Position numbers and translations under genes: made by a program. A DNA stretch of 64,000 bases from a virus. This document shows positions 15,120 through 23,384 of this stretch, in pieces. The notes below the pieces were generated by a model. That model was not told the DNA's origin. It was given only the letters and a program-made list of their open reading frames with translations, and ran no database searches. The stretch covers positions 1 to 64,000 of the IMG/VR virus record IMGVR_UViG_3300010396_000007; one strand, 5' to 3'. The stretch's first letter is position 1; each line of letters begins with the position of its first letter.

Positions 15120-15653
15120 ATGGAAAAAGTATGTACTAAATGTAAGAAATCAAAATCTTTAACTCTATTTCCTGCAAATAAACATTGCGAGGGAGGAAAA
15201 GATTCTTGGTGTAAACCTTGTAAAAATGAAAGTTCGAAGGCATATTATAACAAAAATAGAGATGCCCAGAAAAAGAGAATGAGAGAATACGGGAGAAAAT
15301 GTTGGCCGGGACTTGTCCAAAAGAGATTGAAAAACCCGGAGAAATATCTTTGCAAAATAGCGCGCAGTAGGGCTAAAAAAGAAGGTATTACATTTTCGAT
15401 AACCCCAGATGATATCCACATACCAGAATTTTGTCCGGTTTTGGGCATCAAGTTGGAGTTTTCAGTAGGAAAGCATTCGACAGATTGTTCTCCGACACTG
15501 GATAAATTAATCCCAGAACTAGGTTATGTACCGGGAAATATATCGGTAATTTCAAAAAGAGCTAACAGATTAAAAGGAGATGCCTGCTTAGGTGAAATTG
15601 AATCGTTGCTAACGTGGATGACTAAGCAGATATACCAAAAGGACAACAAATAA
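15120..15653 (+). CDS. Putative HNH-like endonuclease, 'PSLDRID' family, with zinc-ribbon N-terminus
   Basis: The ATG at 15120 follows AAGGAAAG; upstream in-frame codons lack a good site. Residues 4-35 have CTKCKKSKSL and WCKPCKN, a CxxC-CxxC zinc ribbon. After a basic coiled region comes the shared core: IARSRAKKEGI, PEFCPVLGIKL, SPTLDKLIPELGY, GNISVISKRANRLKGDA. The usual DRID is DKLI here, so this copy may be degenerate. It sits between the second RNA ligase and a DNA glycosylase; its stop overlaps the latter's ATG. Confidence 0.7.
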   Translation: MEKVCTKCKKSKSLTLFPANKHCEGGKDSWCKPCKNESSKAYYNKNRDAQKKRMREYGRKCWPGLVQKRLKNPEKYLCKIARSRAKKEGITFSITPDDIHIPEFCPVLGIKLEFSVGKHSTDCSPTLDKLIPELGYVPGNISVISKRANRLKGDACLGEIESLLTWMTKQIYQKDNK

Positions 15654-16201
15654 TGGACGTAGCTAACATGCCAAAAGTTGTACCGATGGAGGAGCGCGAG
15701 TGGTTCGTGCTCTTTGCCATCTGTGTAGCTGGAAAGAGTGCGAAGCAGACTCAGGACAAGCTTAATCAATATTTAGCTGGAGTTACATTATCTCCATTCG
15801 ACATTGTGAGGACAGATATAAAATTAGAATGGCTAGAAAGTCTTCTTAGAGATTGTAAAATGGGTCAGTACAAACGTATTGTAAAAGCATTCAAGGAAGT
15901 AGTCAAGTTGAACGTTAAGACAGACCTAACCGTAGAGAAGCTAGAAGCCATTCCCGGCATTGGTCCTAAGACGGCGCGGTTTATTGTATTGTATACGGAC
16001 CCAGATGCGAACTGTGTCCCACTTGACACTCATATTTTGAAGTTTCTAAGAGAATGTGGTTACAGAGCGCCGAAGAGTACTCCACCTAAAGGTAATGTGT
16101 ATAAATGGTTGGAAGCTAAGTTTCAAATTGAAGCTGCAAAAAGAGACAAGACCGTAAGACAACTCGATACGGAGGTATGGCAGTCTTACGCAAAGAAGTA
16201 A
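15653..16201 (+). CDS. HhH-GPD DNA glycosylase (endonuclease III-like)
   Basis: The 182-aa product has the helix-hairpin-helix LEAIPGIGPKTARF with Lys106 at the position of the endonuclease III catalytic Lys120, and VPLDTHIL with Asp125 at the position of Asp138. These are the marks of a bifunctional glycosylase/AP lyase. The four-Cys iron-sulphur cluster of the usual enzyme is absent from the C-terminus, and the protein is shorter than Nth (about 210 aa). It could excise damaged or modified bases in phage or host DNA. The start overlaps the upstream stop (TAATG). Confidence 0.8.
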   Translation: MDVANMPKVVPMEEREWFVLFAICVAGKSAKQTQDKLNQYLAGVTLSPFDIVRTDIKLEWLESLLRDCKMGQYKRIVKAFKEVVKLNVKTDLTVEKLEAIPGIGPKTARFIVLYTDPDANCVPLDTHILKFLRECGYRAPKSTPPKGNVYKWLEAKFQIEAAKRDKTVRQLDTEVWQSYAKK

Positions 16202-16211
16202 CCGGGGGTAA

Positions 16212-18245
16212 ATGGTAATACCAAGTGAATTTCAGGGCAGCGCAGCCCTTCAGTTAATACAGTCGCAAGGTTGGAATTTCAAAGTAGTCAACTCAAGTGA
16301 AGTAGTTTTAGGCAAATGCCCGTTATGTGGCAAAGATGACCACTGCTACATGCAAATTAAAGGCGCAGCAGCCGAAGATAAGAACAAGGATGGGTTGTTT
16401 CTCTGTCAGCGTTGCGGCAAGAGTGGTAACCTTTATCTACTAAAAGAGAAGCTAGGACTAATTATACCCGGAGTATCCTCACAAAAGGAATGGGGTAACT
16501 CTGAAAAGAAGATTGATCCACTACCTGATACCGAAGCCTGCCATGCAGCGCTAATGGAAGATGATGACGCTCTTGCGTACCTAATGCAGATTAGAGGATT
16601 CAGTCTTGATATCATTAAGAAGCAAAAGCTTGGTCTAACCAAGACGTACTTCAAAGCTACAGGTAAAGACACACGAGCATTAGTATTCCCGTACCTAGTC
16701 AACGGCAACACCGTATGGGCGCACTTTAGAACCCTCCCGGACCCTAACGATCTAAAGAAGGTCCCTAAGGACTTCGCAGCGCCGAAGGGTTGGGAGTCTA
16801 CCCTCTATAACGGCGAAGTACTCAAGCCCGGTCTGAAAGATATTGTACTGGTAGAGGGTGAGATGAATTGTCTTGCCGCTATGAATGTTGGTATTCACAA
16901 CATTTGTGGCGTGCCGGGTGCAAATATAAAGAAGGCCGAATGGATTACCAAGATAGACGAAATAGGATTGGAGAAAGTCTATGTATGCTACGATTCTGAC
17001 AAGGTGGGGCAGAGAGAGGCACAGGCGATTGCGTCCCGTATTGGTATCGAAAGGTGCTATAAAATTATTCTTCCAACCTTTGATGTGGTTACGGAATCTG
17101 GGGAAACACGTAAAGGTAAGGACCTTAATGAATGGTTCCAAAATGGAGGGACAGCGTCAGCATTCGAACAGTTAAAGCAGGATGCACTCTTGTTCGATGT
17201 AGATGGTGTTTCATCTGCCATGGACGCCCTTGACGAATTCACCGAAGAGTTAGACGGTAAAGGTGCTGGACAGAAATACGTTTGGCCGCTCATCTCTGAG
17301 CTTATTCAGTTTGATGAAGGCGATATCATCGACATTCTAGCCGAAGAGAAAATCGGCAAGACCAAGTTCGGTATGAACCTAATTGAGTACATGGTTGATA
17401 CCTATGGTGACGATGGAATCATTATCTGTGCTGAAATGACACGCGCGAAGCTAGCCCGTTCGTGGGTTAGCCACAAGGCGCAAGTAGCAGATAATCTACC
17501 GAAGACGCCTGAAGAGGCAGCAGCACTAACCGAAGCGTTCAAACAAGCCATTCCCGGAGTCAAGGATATGGCAGCAAACCGGGAGGGAACACTCTACCTG
17601 TGTTATCCAAAGTTCACTACAATGGATGACATTTACAAGCTGGTAACCGATTGTATCAGACGCTACGGAGTCAAATGGGTAATGCTGGACAACCTGCAAA
17701 GGTTTTGTGACCTAACAAAAGGGACACGGAACAGAACCGAATGGCTGTCCGAAATCAGCAAGCGTACCTCACAGATTGGTAAAGACTATAATGTGCAGAT
17801 GATTCGTATTCTACAGCCGCACAGAGTAGGAGAGAACCATTTGACCAGTGTATCTAGTGTAGACGGTGCCTCACAAATCGCTAAAGACTGTGATGGCATG
17901 TTGATTCTCAACCGTAATCGTATTGGAGGAGTGGATAAGAACACATTCCAGTCCGGGGCATTCGTAGAAAGCAATACCACATTTTCACCTGAGACATTAG
18001 TGACATGTGGGATCAGCCGATACAGTGCAGGCGGTGAGACTCAGGTATGGTTTGACGGGGCTACAAGTACCTTCAGCAAGCTCAACGAGGGTAAGGTGAA
18101 GTCTATGAAGGAAAGTGTTGGCAACGGCATTCTAAAGGGCGCTAAAGGCCCAGACCCGGTAATGCCGTTAGACGCCCTGAAAGCAGCCATGGCACCCGAG
18201 CCAACTGCACCATGGCAAAATGTAGAAGGAAACATTGTCATATGA
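16212..18245 (+). CDS. Bifunctional DNA primase-helicase (T7 gp4-like)
   Basis: The N-terminus has a primase zinc motif (Cys36, Cys39, His44 region, Cys65, Cys68). A TOPRIM domain follows, with LVEGEMNCLAAM (Glu216) and CYDSDKVG (Asp262/264). The C-terminal half is a RecA/DnaB-type helicase; its Walker A is AEEKIGKTKFG near residues 378-388, with Ala instead of the first Gly, and Walker B is WVMLDNLQRF. It lays primers and unwinds DNA at the fork, as in T7. The total length of 677 aa is larger than T7 gp4 (566 aa). GGGGG before the ATG at 16212 is the ribosome-binding site. Confidence 0.88.
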   Translation: MVIPSEFQGSAALQLIQSQGWNFKVVNSSEVVLGKCPLCGKDDHCYMQIKGAAAEDKNKDGLFLCQRCGKSGNLYLLKEKLGLIIPGVSSQKEWGNSEKKIDPLPDTEACHAALMEDDDALAYLMQIRGFSLDIIKKQKLGLTKTYFKATGKDTRALVFPYLVNGNTVWAHFRTLPDPNDLKKVPKDFAAPKGWESTLYNGEVLKPGLKDIVLVEGEMNCLAAMNVGIHNICGVPGANIKKAEWITKIDEIGLEKVYVCYDSDKVGQREAQAIASRIGIERCYKIILPTFDVVTESGETRKGKDLNEWFQNGGTASAFEQLKQDALLFDVDGVSSAMDALDEFTEELDGKGAGQKYVWPLISELIQFDEGDIIDILAEEKIGKTKFGMNLIEYMVDTYGDDGIIICAEMTRAKLARSWVSHKAQVADNLPKTPEEAAALTEAFKQAIPGVKDMAANREGTLYLCYPKFTTMDDIYKLVTDCIRRYGVKWVMLDNLQRFCDLTKGTRNRTEWLSEISKRTSQIGKDYNVQMIRILQPHRVGENHLTSVSSVDGASQIAKDCDGMLILNRNRIGGVDKNTFQSGAFVESNTTFSPETLVTCGISRYSAGGETQVWFDGATSTFSKLNEGKVKSMKESVGNGILKGAKGPDPVMPLDALKAAMAPEPTAPWQNVEGNIVI

Positions 18246-18751
18246 AGTCAAAACTAACAGTGTATGATATCTCATATATTATGAAAAAGTTTAGGCTGAA
18301 GACTGTCGAAGACTTTGCAGACTTTGGCCTAAGACTTACAGCTATAGGGTCTGGTTGTTCCCGTAATGTTTACGCCATTCGTGGATACAATCTTGTCGTT
18401 AAGATTCCATTTGGTGATGACAAAGGTGAACTTAAAAGTGCTAGACGACACGCAATGCAGGAATATAAAGCATATCGAAGAATAGCAAATGAGAGGATTA
18501 AAAAGTATAAACCATTGCGGAAGTATCTTCCTGAGATTCATTGTCATACCAAAGACGGTCTTATTCTAATGGATAAATATAAAGTAGTAGGCTACGGGAA
18601 GAAATACGAGAAAGAGATTCAAGAGATACGCCGACATGCTAATTATCTGTTCCCAGAAAATGACGGAACGGATATGTACGGGGAAAACATAGGCCGAGAT
18701 GCCGAAGGAAATTTAGTGATTCTCGATTTTGGATGCTTTTTTAGATGGTAA
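18242..18751 (+). CDS. Protein-kinase-fold protein, compact
   Basis: The ATG at 18242 overlaps the primase stop (ATGA). The 169-aa product has a Gly-rich loop (IGSGCSRNVY, residues 35-44), an invariant-like Lys54 in LVVKIPF, a helix with Glu that could pair with it, then TDMYGENIG (Asp144, Asn149: the HRD-to-Asn segment) and LDFG (Asp162). These fit a minimal protein-kinase or kinase-like fold at well under the usual 250 aa. It could phosphorylate host proteins or a small molecule, or be a pseudokinase. Similar short proteins are known in phages under generic names. Confidence 0.65.
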   Translation: MKSKLTVYDISYIMKKFRLKTVEDFADFGLRLTAIGSGCSRNVYAIRGYNLVVKIPFGDDKGELKSARRHAMQEYKAYRRIANERIKKYKPLRKYLPEIHCHTKDGLILMDKYKVVGYGKKYEKEIQEIRRHANYLFPENDGTDMYGENIGRDAEGNLVILDFGCFFRW

Positions 18752-19185
18752 TGACAAAACAGGAAAAAGCAAAGGACGCTAGGCTAAGACGGGAATTTCA
18801 CATTACCCTAGCTGAGTACTATAAAGTCCTTGACTATCAACAAGGTGTGTGTTATATTTGTAAGCATAAGTATAACAAAAAAGGCAAGCCTTTACAGCTT
18901 TCCGTAGACCACGATCACACAACAGGCGAAGTACGCGGACTCCTGTGTTGGCCTTGTAACAAAGCGATTGCGATTCTTCAGGACGATATTGAGCGTATGC
19001 ACAATGCATACCTTTACTTTAAGAACATTCCATTTGAAGTAGTCCTTGGGGAAAAGCGATACACAGCGCCGGGAAAGATAGGCGCTAAGAAGCGAATAAA
19101 ACAATTGGCCGCGTTCAATGCGGCGAGGGGAGTAGGTGCCAAGAAAGAAAAGGGACAGATACGCAGAAAAAGCCGCAAGGTTTAA
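18751..19185 (+). CDS. Recombination endonuclease VII-like HNH nuclease
   Basis: The ATG at 18751 overlaps the previous stop (TAATG) and is preferred over an ATG 6 bases upstream. CYICKHKYN, LSVDHDHTTGEVRGLLCWPCN and the helix AIAILQDDIERMHNAYLYF are the signature of the endonuclease VII (Pfam 02945) group; the DHDH contains the catalytic His. Free-standing copies behave as homing elements; T4 gp49 is the resolvase version. The C-terminal tail is Lys/Arg-rich (GAKKEKGQIRRKSRK). A sigma70-like box pair exists inside it (18830-18858) but may be chance. Confidence 0.85.
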   Translation: MTKQEKAKDARLRREFHITLAEYYKVLDYQQGVCYICKHKYNKKGKPLQLSVDHDHTTGEVRGLLCWPCNKAIAILQDDIERMHNAYLYFKNIPFEVVLGEKRYTAPGKIGAKKRIKQLAAFNAARGVGAKKEKGQIRRKSRKV

Positions 19186-19561
19186 AAGAGCTTTTGATGA
19201 AATTATTGGGGACCCATATGCTAAACCGGACCCAATAGAGGGTCATTATTCAATGCTTAAAAGTAGAAGCTCATTAGCAATAGCCGAGCCGGAACGCAAG
19301 GCAAAGACTCCGGTAAATGAAGCACGGCCTAGCGCTATTGACTTCTTTATTGACGTAGAAGCAGCAGTCTTAGACGGTCTAGAAGTATGGTGGTTTGGAT
19401 CAAAAGATGCCAAGCGCATCTTCTGCAACACTTACTTTTATGAAACCGGCGAAATACTAACTCAAAAGGAACGGGCAGAAGTAGAGCAGGCAATCGGGCA
19501 GATTCTAGTTTACCGAGGAATTAGTCCTGCTGCAAAGTACTTTACCGCAATCCGACAATAG
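19136..19561 (+). CDS. Hypothetical protein, 141 aa
   Basis: A GTG at 19136 with a GAGGGGAG site opens a frame overlapping the endonuclease 3' end by 50 bases. The N-terminus is basic (PRKKRDRYAEKAARFKRAF), and the rest alpha/beta with a conserved-looking EVWWFGSKDAKRIF segment and a C-terminal helix ERAEVEQAIGQIL. No known domain is recognised. Phage genes of this outline are often unknown virion- or DNA-associated proteins. Confidence 0.65.
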   Translation: MPRKKRDRYAEKAARFKRAFDEIIGDPYAKPDPIEGHYSMLKSRSSLAIAEPERKAKTPVNEARPSAIDFFIDVEAAVLDGLEVWWFGSKDAKRIFCNTYFYETGEILTQKERAEVEQAIGQILVYRGISPAAKYFTAIRQ

Positions 19562-19572
19562 AAAGGCAGTAA

Positions 19573-19875
19573 ATGAAAGAAGCATACAAATTGGTCAGAG
19601 TGAGAAAAAATTACACACTAGGGCCATTGTTTATTGACAAAAAACGTATACTTCCAGTGGGCAAATGGTTGAAAGCTGATGCTGTTCTGACAAAAGGTTT
19701 TGCATTTAGACCGGGATGGCATTGCTGCGAAAAACCAGAAGCTCCTCATTTATCTAAAAAGGGACGAATTTGGTGTAAAGTTCTCATCAAAGGTGTAGAG
19801 AAGCATCAAAGACCAGAATCCCAAGGTGGGCTCTGGTATACGGCCCAACAAATGAAAATAACCGAATTACTTTAG
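19573..19875 (+). CDS. Hypothetical phage protein, 100 aa
   Basis: The protein LVRVRKNYTLGPLFIDKKRILPVGKW and APHLSKKGRIWCKVLIKG...RPESQGGLWYTAQQMKI pattern resembles a widespread uncharacterised phage family, which is remembered from phage annotations but not confirmed here. A GAAAGG ribosome-binding site precedes the ATG. Cys and His residues (WHCCEKPEAPH) could hold a metal. Function unknown. Confidence 0.65.
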   Translation: MKEAYKLVRVRKNYTLGPLFIDKKRILPVGKWLKADAVLTKGFAFRPGWHCCEKPEAPHLSKKGRIWCKVLIKGVEKHQRPESQGGLWYTAQQMKITELL

Positions 19876-19884
19876 AAAGGTAAT

Positions 19885-20049
19885 ATGGAAAACGATTACG
19901 ATTTAGCAGTAGAGGAACTTAAGGATGCATCGAACCCAGTGGAAAAGCAGATGCTACTGCAAAAATACGGGATGATTGAACCGAAGCTTACACAAGAAGA
20001 ACAGTTCATTATTGCAGATGAACTTACTTCAAAGTGGGAGGACCAATGA
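19885..20049 (+). CDS. Small acidic hypothetical protein, 54 aa
   Basis: A frame of 55 codons starts at an ATG with AGAAAGG upstream and ends on an ATGA overlap with the following gene. The product is helical and acidic (MENDYDLAVEELKDASNP...SKWEDQ). No family is recognised; packing on both sides supports it. Confidence 0.5.
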   Translation: MENDYDLAVEELKDASNPVEKQMLLQKYGMIEPKLTQEEQFIIADELTSKWEDQ

Positions 20050-20489
20050 GTGAATTCTACGATGTAGTAGACTCTGAAGGCAACGTTGTAGAAACCGCTG
20101 CCGAGCAACAGGTAGAAGTTCCTCTTGAACGTGAGCAGAAGGCTCCAACTGAAGGTGAGTTGAAGCTACTCCGTAAACAGTACGTAACTGTACAACATCC
20201 ACGGGTAGTTGCTTGTCAGCATGAGTTGAATCTTAGTAAACAGCCTACACACCGTAATTGTGAAAGTTGTTGGTTCGCTTGGTTCAATAATCATGGAGAA
20301 CTTGTGCAGCAATTGGATGAAATGCACACGGGCGGGAATGATGCGATTATCATTCAGTTACAGGGTAAGAAGTTCTTCAAGCGCTGGACTCAATTTATGA
20401 GCACCATCGCACAATGGGAAAAGCAACAGGCATCGCAAGCCTTAGCCGACCAAGAAGCATTACAGGAGATAAATGAGCAAGCTAGCTAG
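20046..20489 (+). CDS. Hypothetical protein, 147 aa, Cys/His-containing
   Basis: The ATG at 20046 overlaps the previous stop (ATGA), with GGAGG before it. The centre has ACQHELNLSKQPTHRNCESCW, a possible zinc-binding set, and the C-terminus is a helical Gln/Ala/Glu-rich tail. It overlaps the recA start by 17 bases, which suggests co-expression with the recombinase. Role unknown. Confidence 0.65.
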   Translation: MSEFYDVVDSEGNVVETAAEQQVEVPLEREQKAPTEGELKLLRKQYVTVQHPRVVACQHELNLSKQPTHRNCESCWFAWFNNHGELVQQLDEMHTGGNDAIIIQLQGKKFFKRWTQFMSTIAQWEKQQASQALADQEALQEINEQAS

Positions 20490-21600
20490 CCTAGCCGCAG
20501 CATTGAATGAACCGGGGGCAGTAGACCCGGTTCAACCTGCGTCTAAGAAAGAGAAAAAAGAACCTGAGAAAGAATTAACGAAGAAAGATAAGTTTGAAAT
20601 CCTATCTGATCTTAACAAGACACTTAATAAGCAGTTCGATTGCAAAGTATCACTAGTCCGCATGGGGGACAAGGTAGGTGTTCGCGTACCCAGTATCAGT
20701 ACGAACCTACCATCTCTAGATGAGGAGGTAATTCAATCGGGCGGTATTCCTAGGGGCCGAATTGTAGAAATCTTTGGGCCGGAATCAGCAGGTAAAACTA
20801 CCATTGCTTTACATATTATTGCCTGTGAACAAGAAACTACTAGTAACATCTGTGCGTTTGTAGACGCCGAGCATTCGTTAGACCCTACATATGCTTCAAC
20901 TCTTGGGGTAAATGTAGATGATCTATGGATTTCACAGCCGGATAGCGGAGAGCAAGCACTGACCATTGTGGAGCAGCTTATTGACTCCGGGGCGGTAAGT
21001 TTGATTGTCATTGACTCCGTAGCTGCGCTTGTACCTCAAGCCGAGCTTGACGGTGAGATGGGCGATTCTAATATAGGCCTTGCTGCCCGATTGATGAGTC
21101 AGGCCATGCGTAAGTTACGCGGAAAGGCTAGCATGAAAGGCGTTACTCTAATCTTTATCAATCAGATTCGTGAGAAGATTGGTGTAATGTTTGGCTCTCC
21201 CGAGACTACTACAGGTGGAAGGGCATTGAAGTTCTTCGCATCTCTGAGACTTGATGTGCGCCGTAAGGACCCAATTGGTCCCAAGGAAAGTCCCATCGGG
21301 CACACATTGAAGGTCAAAGCAGTGAAGAATAAAATGGGCAGTCCAATGCGCGAGACGTTTATCAACTTACTGTATGGGAAGGGTTTAGATACTTTCGCGG
21401 ATACTATTGCTTACGCAGTTAAGATTGGAGTAATCGACAAAGACGGAGCGTGGTATTCCTACAAGGGTGAGCGAATCGGTTATGGTCTGGAAACAGCAAC
21501 TGAGAACCTTCGGAACAATCCCGAATGGTTTAGTAAAATTCTCTTGACAATTCAAGAACATCGTGATACTGTTGTACATGAAAGCGAGAAATCAAAGTAA
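20473..21600 (+). CDS. recA: RecA-type recombinase
   Basis: The 375-aa product has all RecA landmarks: GGIPRGRIVEIFGPESAGKTT with Walker A at 102-110, VDAEHSLDPTYASTLGV (catalytic Glu region), LIVIDSVAALVP (Walker B), the L1/L2 loops near ELDGEMGDSN and GVMFGSPETTTGGRALKFF, and a C-terminal domain ending EHRDTVVHESEKSK. Length is close to bacterial RecA (about 350 aa), with an extra Lys/Glu-rich N-terminal stretch of about 45 residues. It promotes DNA strand exchange and, with the nuclease and helicase upstream, suggests recombination-dependent replication or repair. Confidence 0.93.
   Translation: MSKLASLAAALNEPGAVDPVQPASKKEKKEPEKELTKKDKFEILSDLNKTLNKQFDCKVSLVRMGDKVGVRVPSISTNLPSLDEEVIQSGGIPRGRIVEIFGPESAGKTTIALHIIACEQETTSNICAFVDAEHSLDPTYASTLGVNVDDLWISQPDSGEQALTIVEQLIDSGAVSLIVIDSVAALVPQAELDGEMGDSNIGLAARLMSQAMRKLRGKASMKGVTLIFINQIREKIGVMFGSPETTTGGRALKFFASLRLDVRRKDPIGPKESPIGHTLKVKAVKNKMGSPMRETFINLLYGKGLDTFADTIAYAVKIGVIDKDGAWYSYKGERIGYGLETATENLRNNPEWFSKILLTIQEHRDTVVHESEKSK
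21544..21572 (+). promoter_or_regulatory. Sigma70-like promoter inside the recA 3' end
   Basis: TTGACA (21544-21549), 17 bp ending TGA, and TACTGT (21567-21572) lie just before the recA stop. It would drive the small genes from 21600 on. It is inside coding sequence, so chance cannot be excluded, but the spacing and extended TGN match the others in the window. Confidence 0.45.
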
Positions 21601-21857
21601 TGGAAATCAATATTAATGCAGTACTGCCACCAAGACTTATCAAAGTTTCGGAGATGCCTGTCGGCTCTATCGGAAAAGTCGTAGGCGCTAGTATGAGTGA
21701 TTTATATGTTATTCATACCAATGAAAATGGGGACAAATATATTTGCCTTTGGCCCAATTCTAATCCTCCGGGACTAGAAGTACGGTCTGAAAAAATCGTG
21801 GAAAGCTTTGAAGTAGAGTTACTTCCAGAAGGCACTACCATTGAGTTGAAGTTCTAG
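21600..21857 (+). CDS. Hypothetical protein, 85 aa
   Basis: TAATG junction with recA. The product is beta-rich (INAVLPPRLIKVSEMPVG, LYVIHTNENGDKYICLWP) and acidic at the C-terminus. No recognised domain. It may be expressed with recA and from the internal promoter. Confidence 0.6.
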   Translation: MEININAVLPPRLIKVSEMPVGSIGKVVGASMSDLYVIHTNENGDKYICLWPNSNPPGLEVRSEKIVESFEVELLPEGTTIELKF

Positions 21858-21869
21858 AAAGGGAACAAA

Positions 21870-22121
21870 GTGAGCCGCAAGAAAAAGAGCAGTAAGGTAG
21901 CAGTAAAGAGAGTCTTCGAATATAAATCAGAGTGTTGCAACGAACTTGCCAAGAAGCCTCCGGTTGAGCGTTCCAGTGCTGACCGGAAGGAGAATAAATA
22001 CTCTGAGTGCGGTCTAGGGCACTGGCATTGTTCCAAATGCGGTAACAATTGCAAGGTGAAACGTAGCCGGGTTAAAAAGGAAACGAGTGGACAACCAGCA
22101 GAAGGAACCGGAGTTAACTGA
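21870..22121 (+). CDS. Small Cys-rich, Lys-rich protein, 83 aa
   Basis: A GTG start after AAAGGGA opens a very basic protein with SECCNEL and WHCSKCGNNCK, suggesting one zinc-ribbon site. The C-terminal overlap with the next gene is 35 bases. Basic plus zinc suggests nucleic-acid binding, but this is inference. Confidence 0.55.
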   Translation: MSRKKKSSKVAVKRVFEYKSECCNELAKKPPVERSSADRKENKYSECGLGHWHCSKCGNNCKVKRSRVKKETSGQPAEGTGVN

Positions 22122-22386
22122 TATCGGCACACGTTACGAGCATCTTCAAGAACATCTTGATGCTTTAGAAGCGTGTGTCGAAGCTTTAAAATCAAGAGCG
22201 CATGGCCCAGAAACCAGACAGCGCTTGATGAAACTAACCATAGCTGCTGAAGTTATGCGCGCTACAATAGATTCGTATGCGGGTGTAAACGCTAATGCGA
22301 ATGAATACGCACTGTACAGACTGTTGAATAGTATTCCCGAGCACCCGGAAAATATCGAAGGGGGAAGGGGAACACCCTTAATATGA
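22087..22386 (+). CDS. Hypothetical helical protein, 99 aa
   Basis: The GTG at 22087 lies inside the end of the previous gene with AAAGGAAA in front. The product is an alpha-helical, acidic protein (RYEHLQEHLDALEACVEALK, QRLMKLTIAAEVMRATIDSY). No domain recognised. It overlaps the next ATG by 4 bases. Confidence 0.6.
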   Translation: MDNQQKEPELTDIGTRYEHLQEHLDALEACVEALKSRAHGPETRQRLMKLTIAAEVMRATIDSYAGVNANANEYALYRLLNSIPEHPENIEGGRGTPLI

Positions 22387-22565
22387 AGAAAGTGTATTTA
22401 GGAAGCATCAAAATCGAGAATGTTGATGGTGAGTACATTCGATTAACCGTTGACACCGAGCCTTTTTTAGATAACAGGCTTGAGCAAATGGAAGCCGAGG
22501 GGGAAACCTTAGAGGCGGCATTAATAAGCCTGCACGAGCAGGTAGAGGCAGTATTGCACGATTAG
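22383..22565 (+). CDS. Small hypothetical protein, 60 aa
   Basis: ATGA overlap with the previous gene. The product (MKKVYLGSIKIENVDGEY...EQVEAVLHD) is a beta-strand pair followed by an acidic helix. No family recognised. The GGGGAA-rich stretch just upstream can serve as a ribosome-binding site. Confidence 0.55.
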   Translation: MKKVYLGSIKIENVDGEYIRLTVDTEPFLDNRLEQMEAEGETLEAALISLHEQVEAVLHD

Positions 22566-22572
22566 GAGATTT

Positions 22573-22914
22573 ATGGATTTTAATGAATATCAGCGGCAAG
22601 CCAACGAGCTTGCAACTTATCCCCAAGTCGGAACTAATCTAGCATACCCGGCTCTGGGACTTGCCGGTGAAGCTGGTGAAGCAGCCGATAAGATTAAGAA
22701 GACATGGCGCAATCAAGGTTTAATGAGCGCCAACGGATATAGCGCAACTCAGAAACTCGAACTTGCTAAAGAAGTAGGAGATGTGTTATGGTACATAGCA
22801 GCAATCGCAATGGAACTTGGGATTCCTATGGAGGAAATCGCTCAAATGAATTTGGACAAACTCCATGACCGCAGGAACCGAGGCGTTATCAAATCTGAGG
22901 GAGATAACCGTTGA
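22573..22914 (+). CDS. mazG: MazG-like nucleotide pyrophosphohydrolase
   Basis: The 113-aa protein has the MazG/all-alpha NTP pyrophosphatase core: NEYQRQANELATYP, GLAGEAGEAADKIKK (the E-x-x-E metal site) and LAKEVGDVLWYIAAIA (the E-x-x-D site). It hydrolyses (d)NTPs to monophosphates; in phages MazG can lower (p)ppGpp-linked starvation signalling or clean the nucleotide pool. It lies just upstream of exported proteins, and its ATGA-like stop overlaps the next start (TTG at 22911). Length is the usual single-domain size. Confidence 0.85.
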   Translation: MDFNEYQRQANELATYPQVGTNLAYPALGLAGEAGEAADKIKKTWRNQGLMSANGYSATQKLELAKEVGDVLWYIAAIAMELGIPMEEIAQMNLDKLHDRRNRGVIKSEGDNR

Positions 22915-23384
22915 AATTTAAAACACTTATCGCAGTCGCATTGTTAGCACTTTCATGTGCTGTTGGCAATGCCCAAATTAAATCAAAACCGGCAGTTAAG
23001 CTAAAGAGTTTTGCTGCACCAATTGGCGCAACGTATAGCTCAATTGTCGTTGCATGGCAGTTCACACCAAATGCACCACCTTGTTCATCTAGCGGAGTAT
23101 TGACGAACTGTATTGACGGTTTCAACACAACTATCGTTGTAGGTGGAACTACCGTTTACAGCGCTACCGCTGGTTACGGAACAGGCCAACTTAATCCTTC
23201 TGCTCTGGGATATACCTTTACACCAGCGGCAGGAGTCTCATTTGGAAACTACACTATCACTGTTACGACAGTAGGATATGATGGAGTCGGTAATCAAATC
23301 TTCTCTACTCCTGCTACGACAACACTAGCTGTAAATCTTACATCTCTTAACCCGCCAACTAACGTAACGGCAACAGGAAAGTAA
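22911..23384 (+). CDS. Exported fibronectin/Ig-like protein, 157 aa
   Basis: A signal peptide is clear (MKFKTLIAVALLALSCAVGNAQ). The mature protein is all-beta (SSIVVAWQFTPNAPP, FGNYTITVTTVGYDGVGNQIFS) and resembles a single FN3/Ig-like domain with a possible disulfide (PPCSSSGVLTNC). The start is a TTG overlapping mazG. An exported, non-structural beta-sandwich made early is unusual; it could change the cell surface, for instance against superinfection. Confidence 0.65.
   Translation: MKFKTLIAVALLALSCAVGNAQIKSKPAVKLKSFAAPIGATYSSIVVAWQFTPNAPPCSSSGVLTNCIDGFNTTIVVGGTTVYSATAGYGTGQLNPSALGYTFTPAAGVSFGNYTITVTTVGYDGVGNQIFSTPATTTLAVNLTSLNPPTNVTATGK

Noticed and set aside
18830-18858. TTGACT-17-TATATT promoter inside the endonuclease gene at 18751
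   Set aside because: The -35 box is imperfect and the site is inside coding sequence with no matching downstream unit; kept only as a remark.
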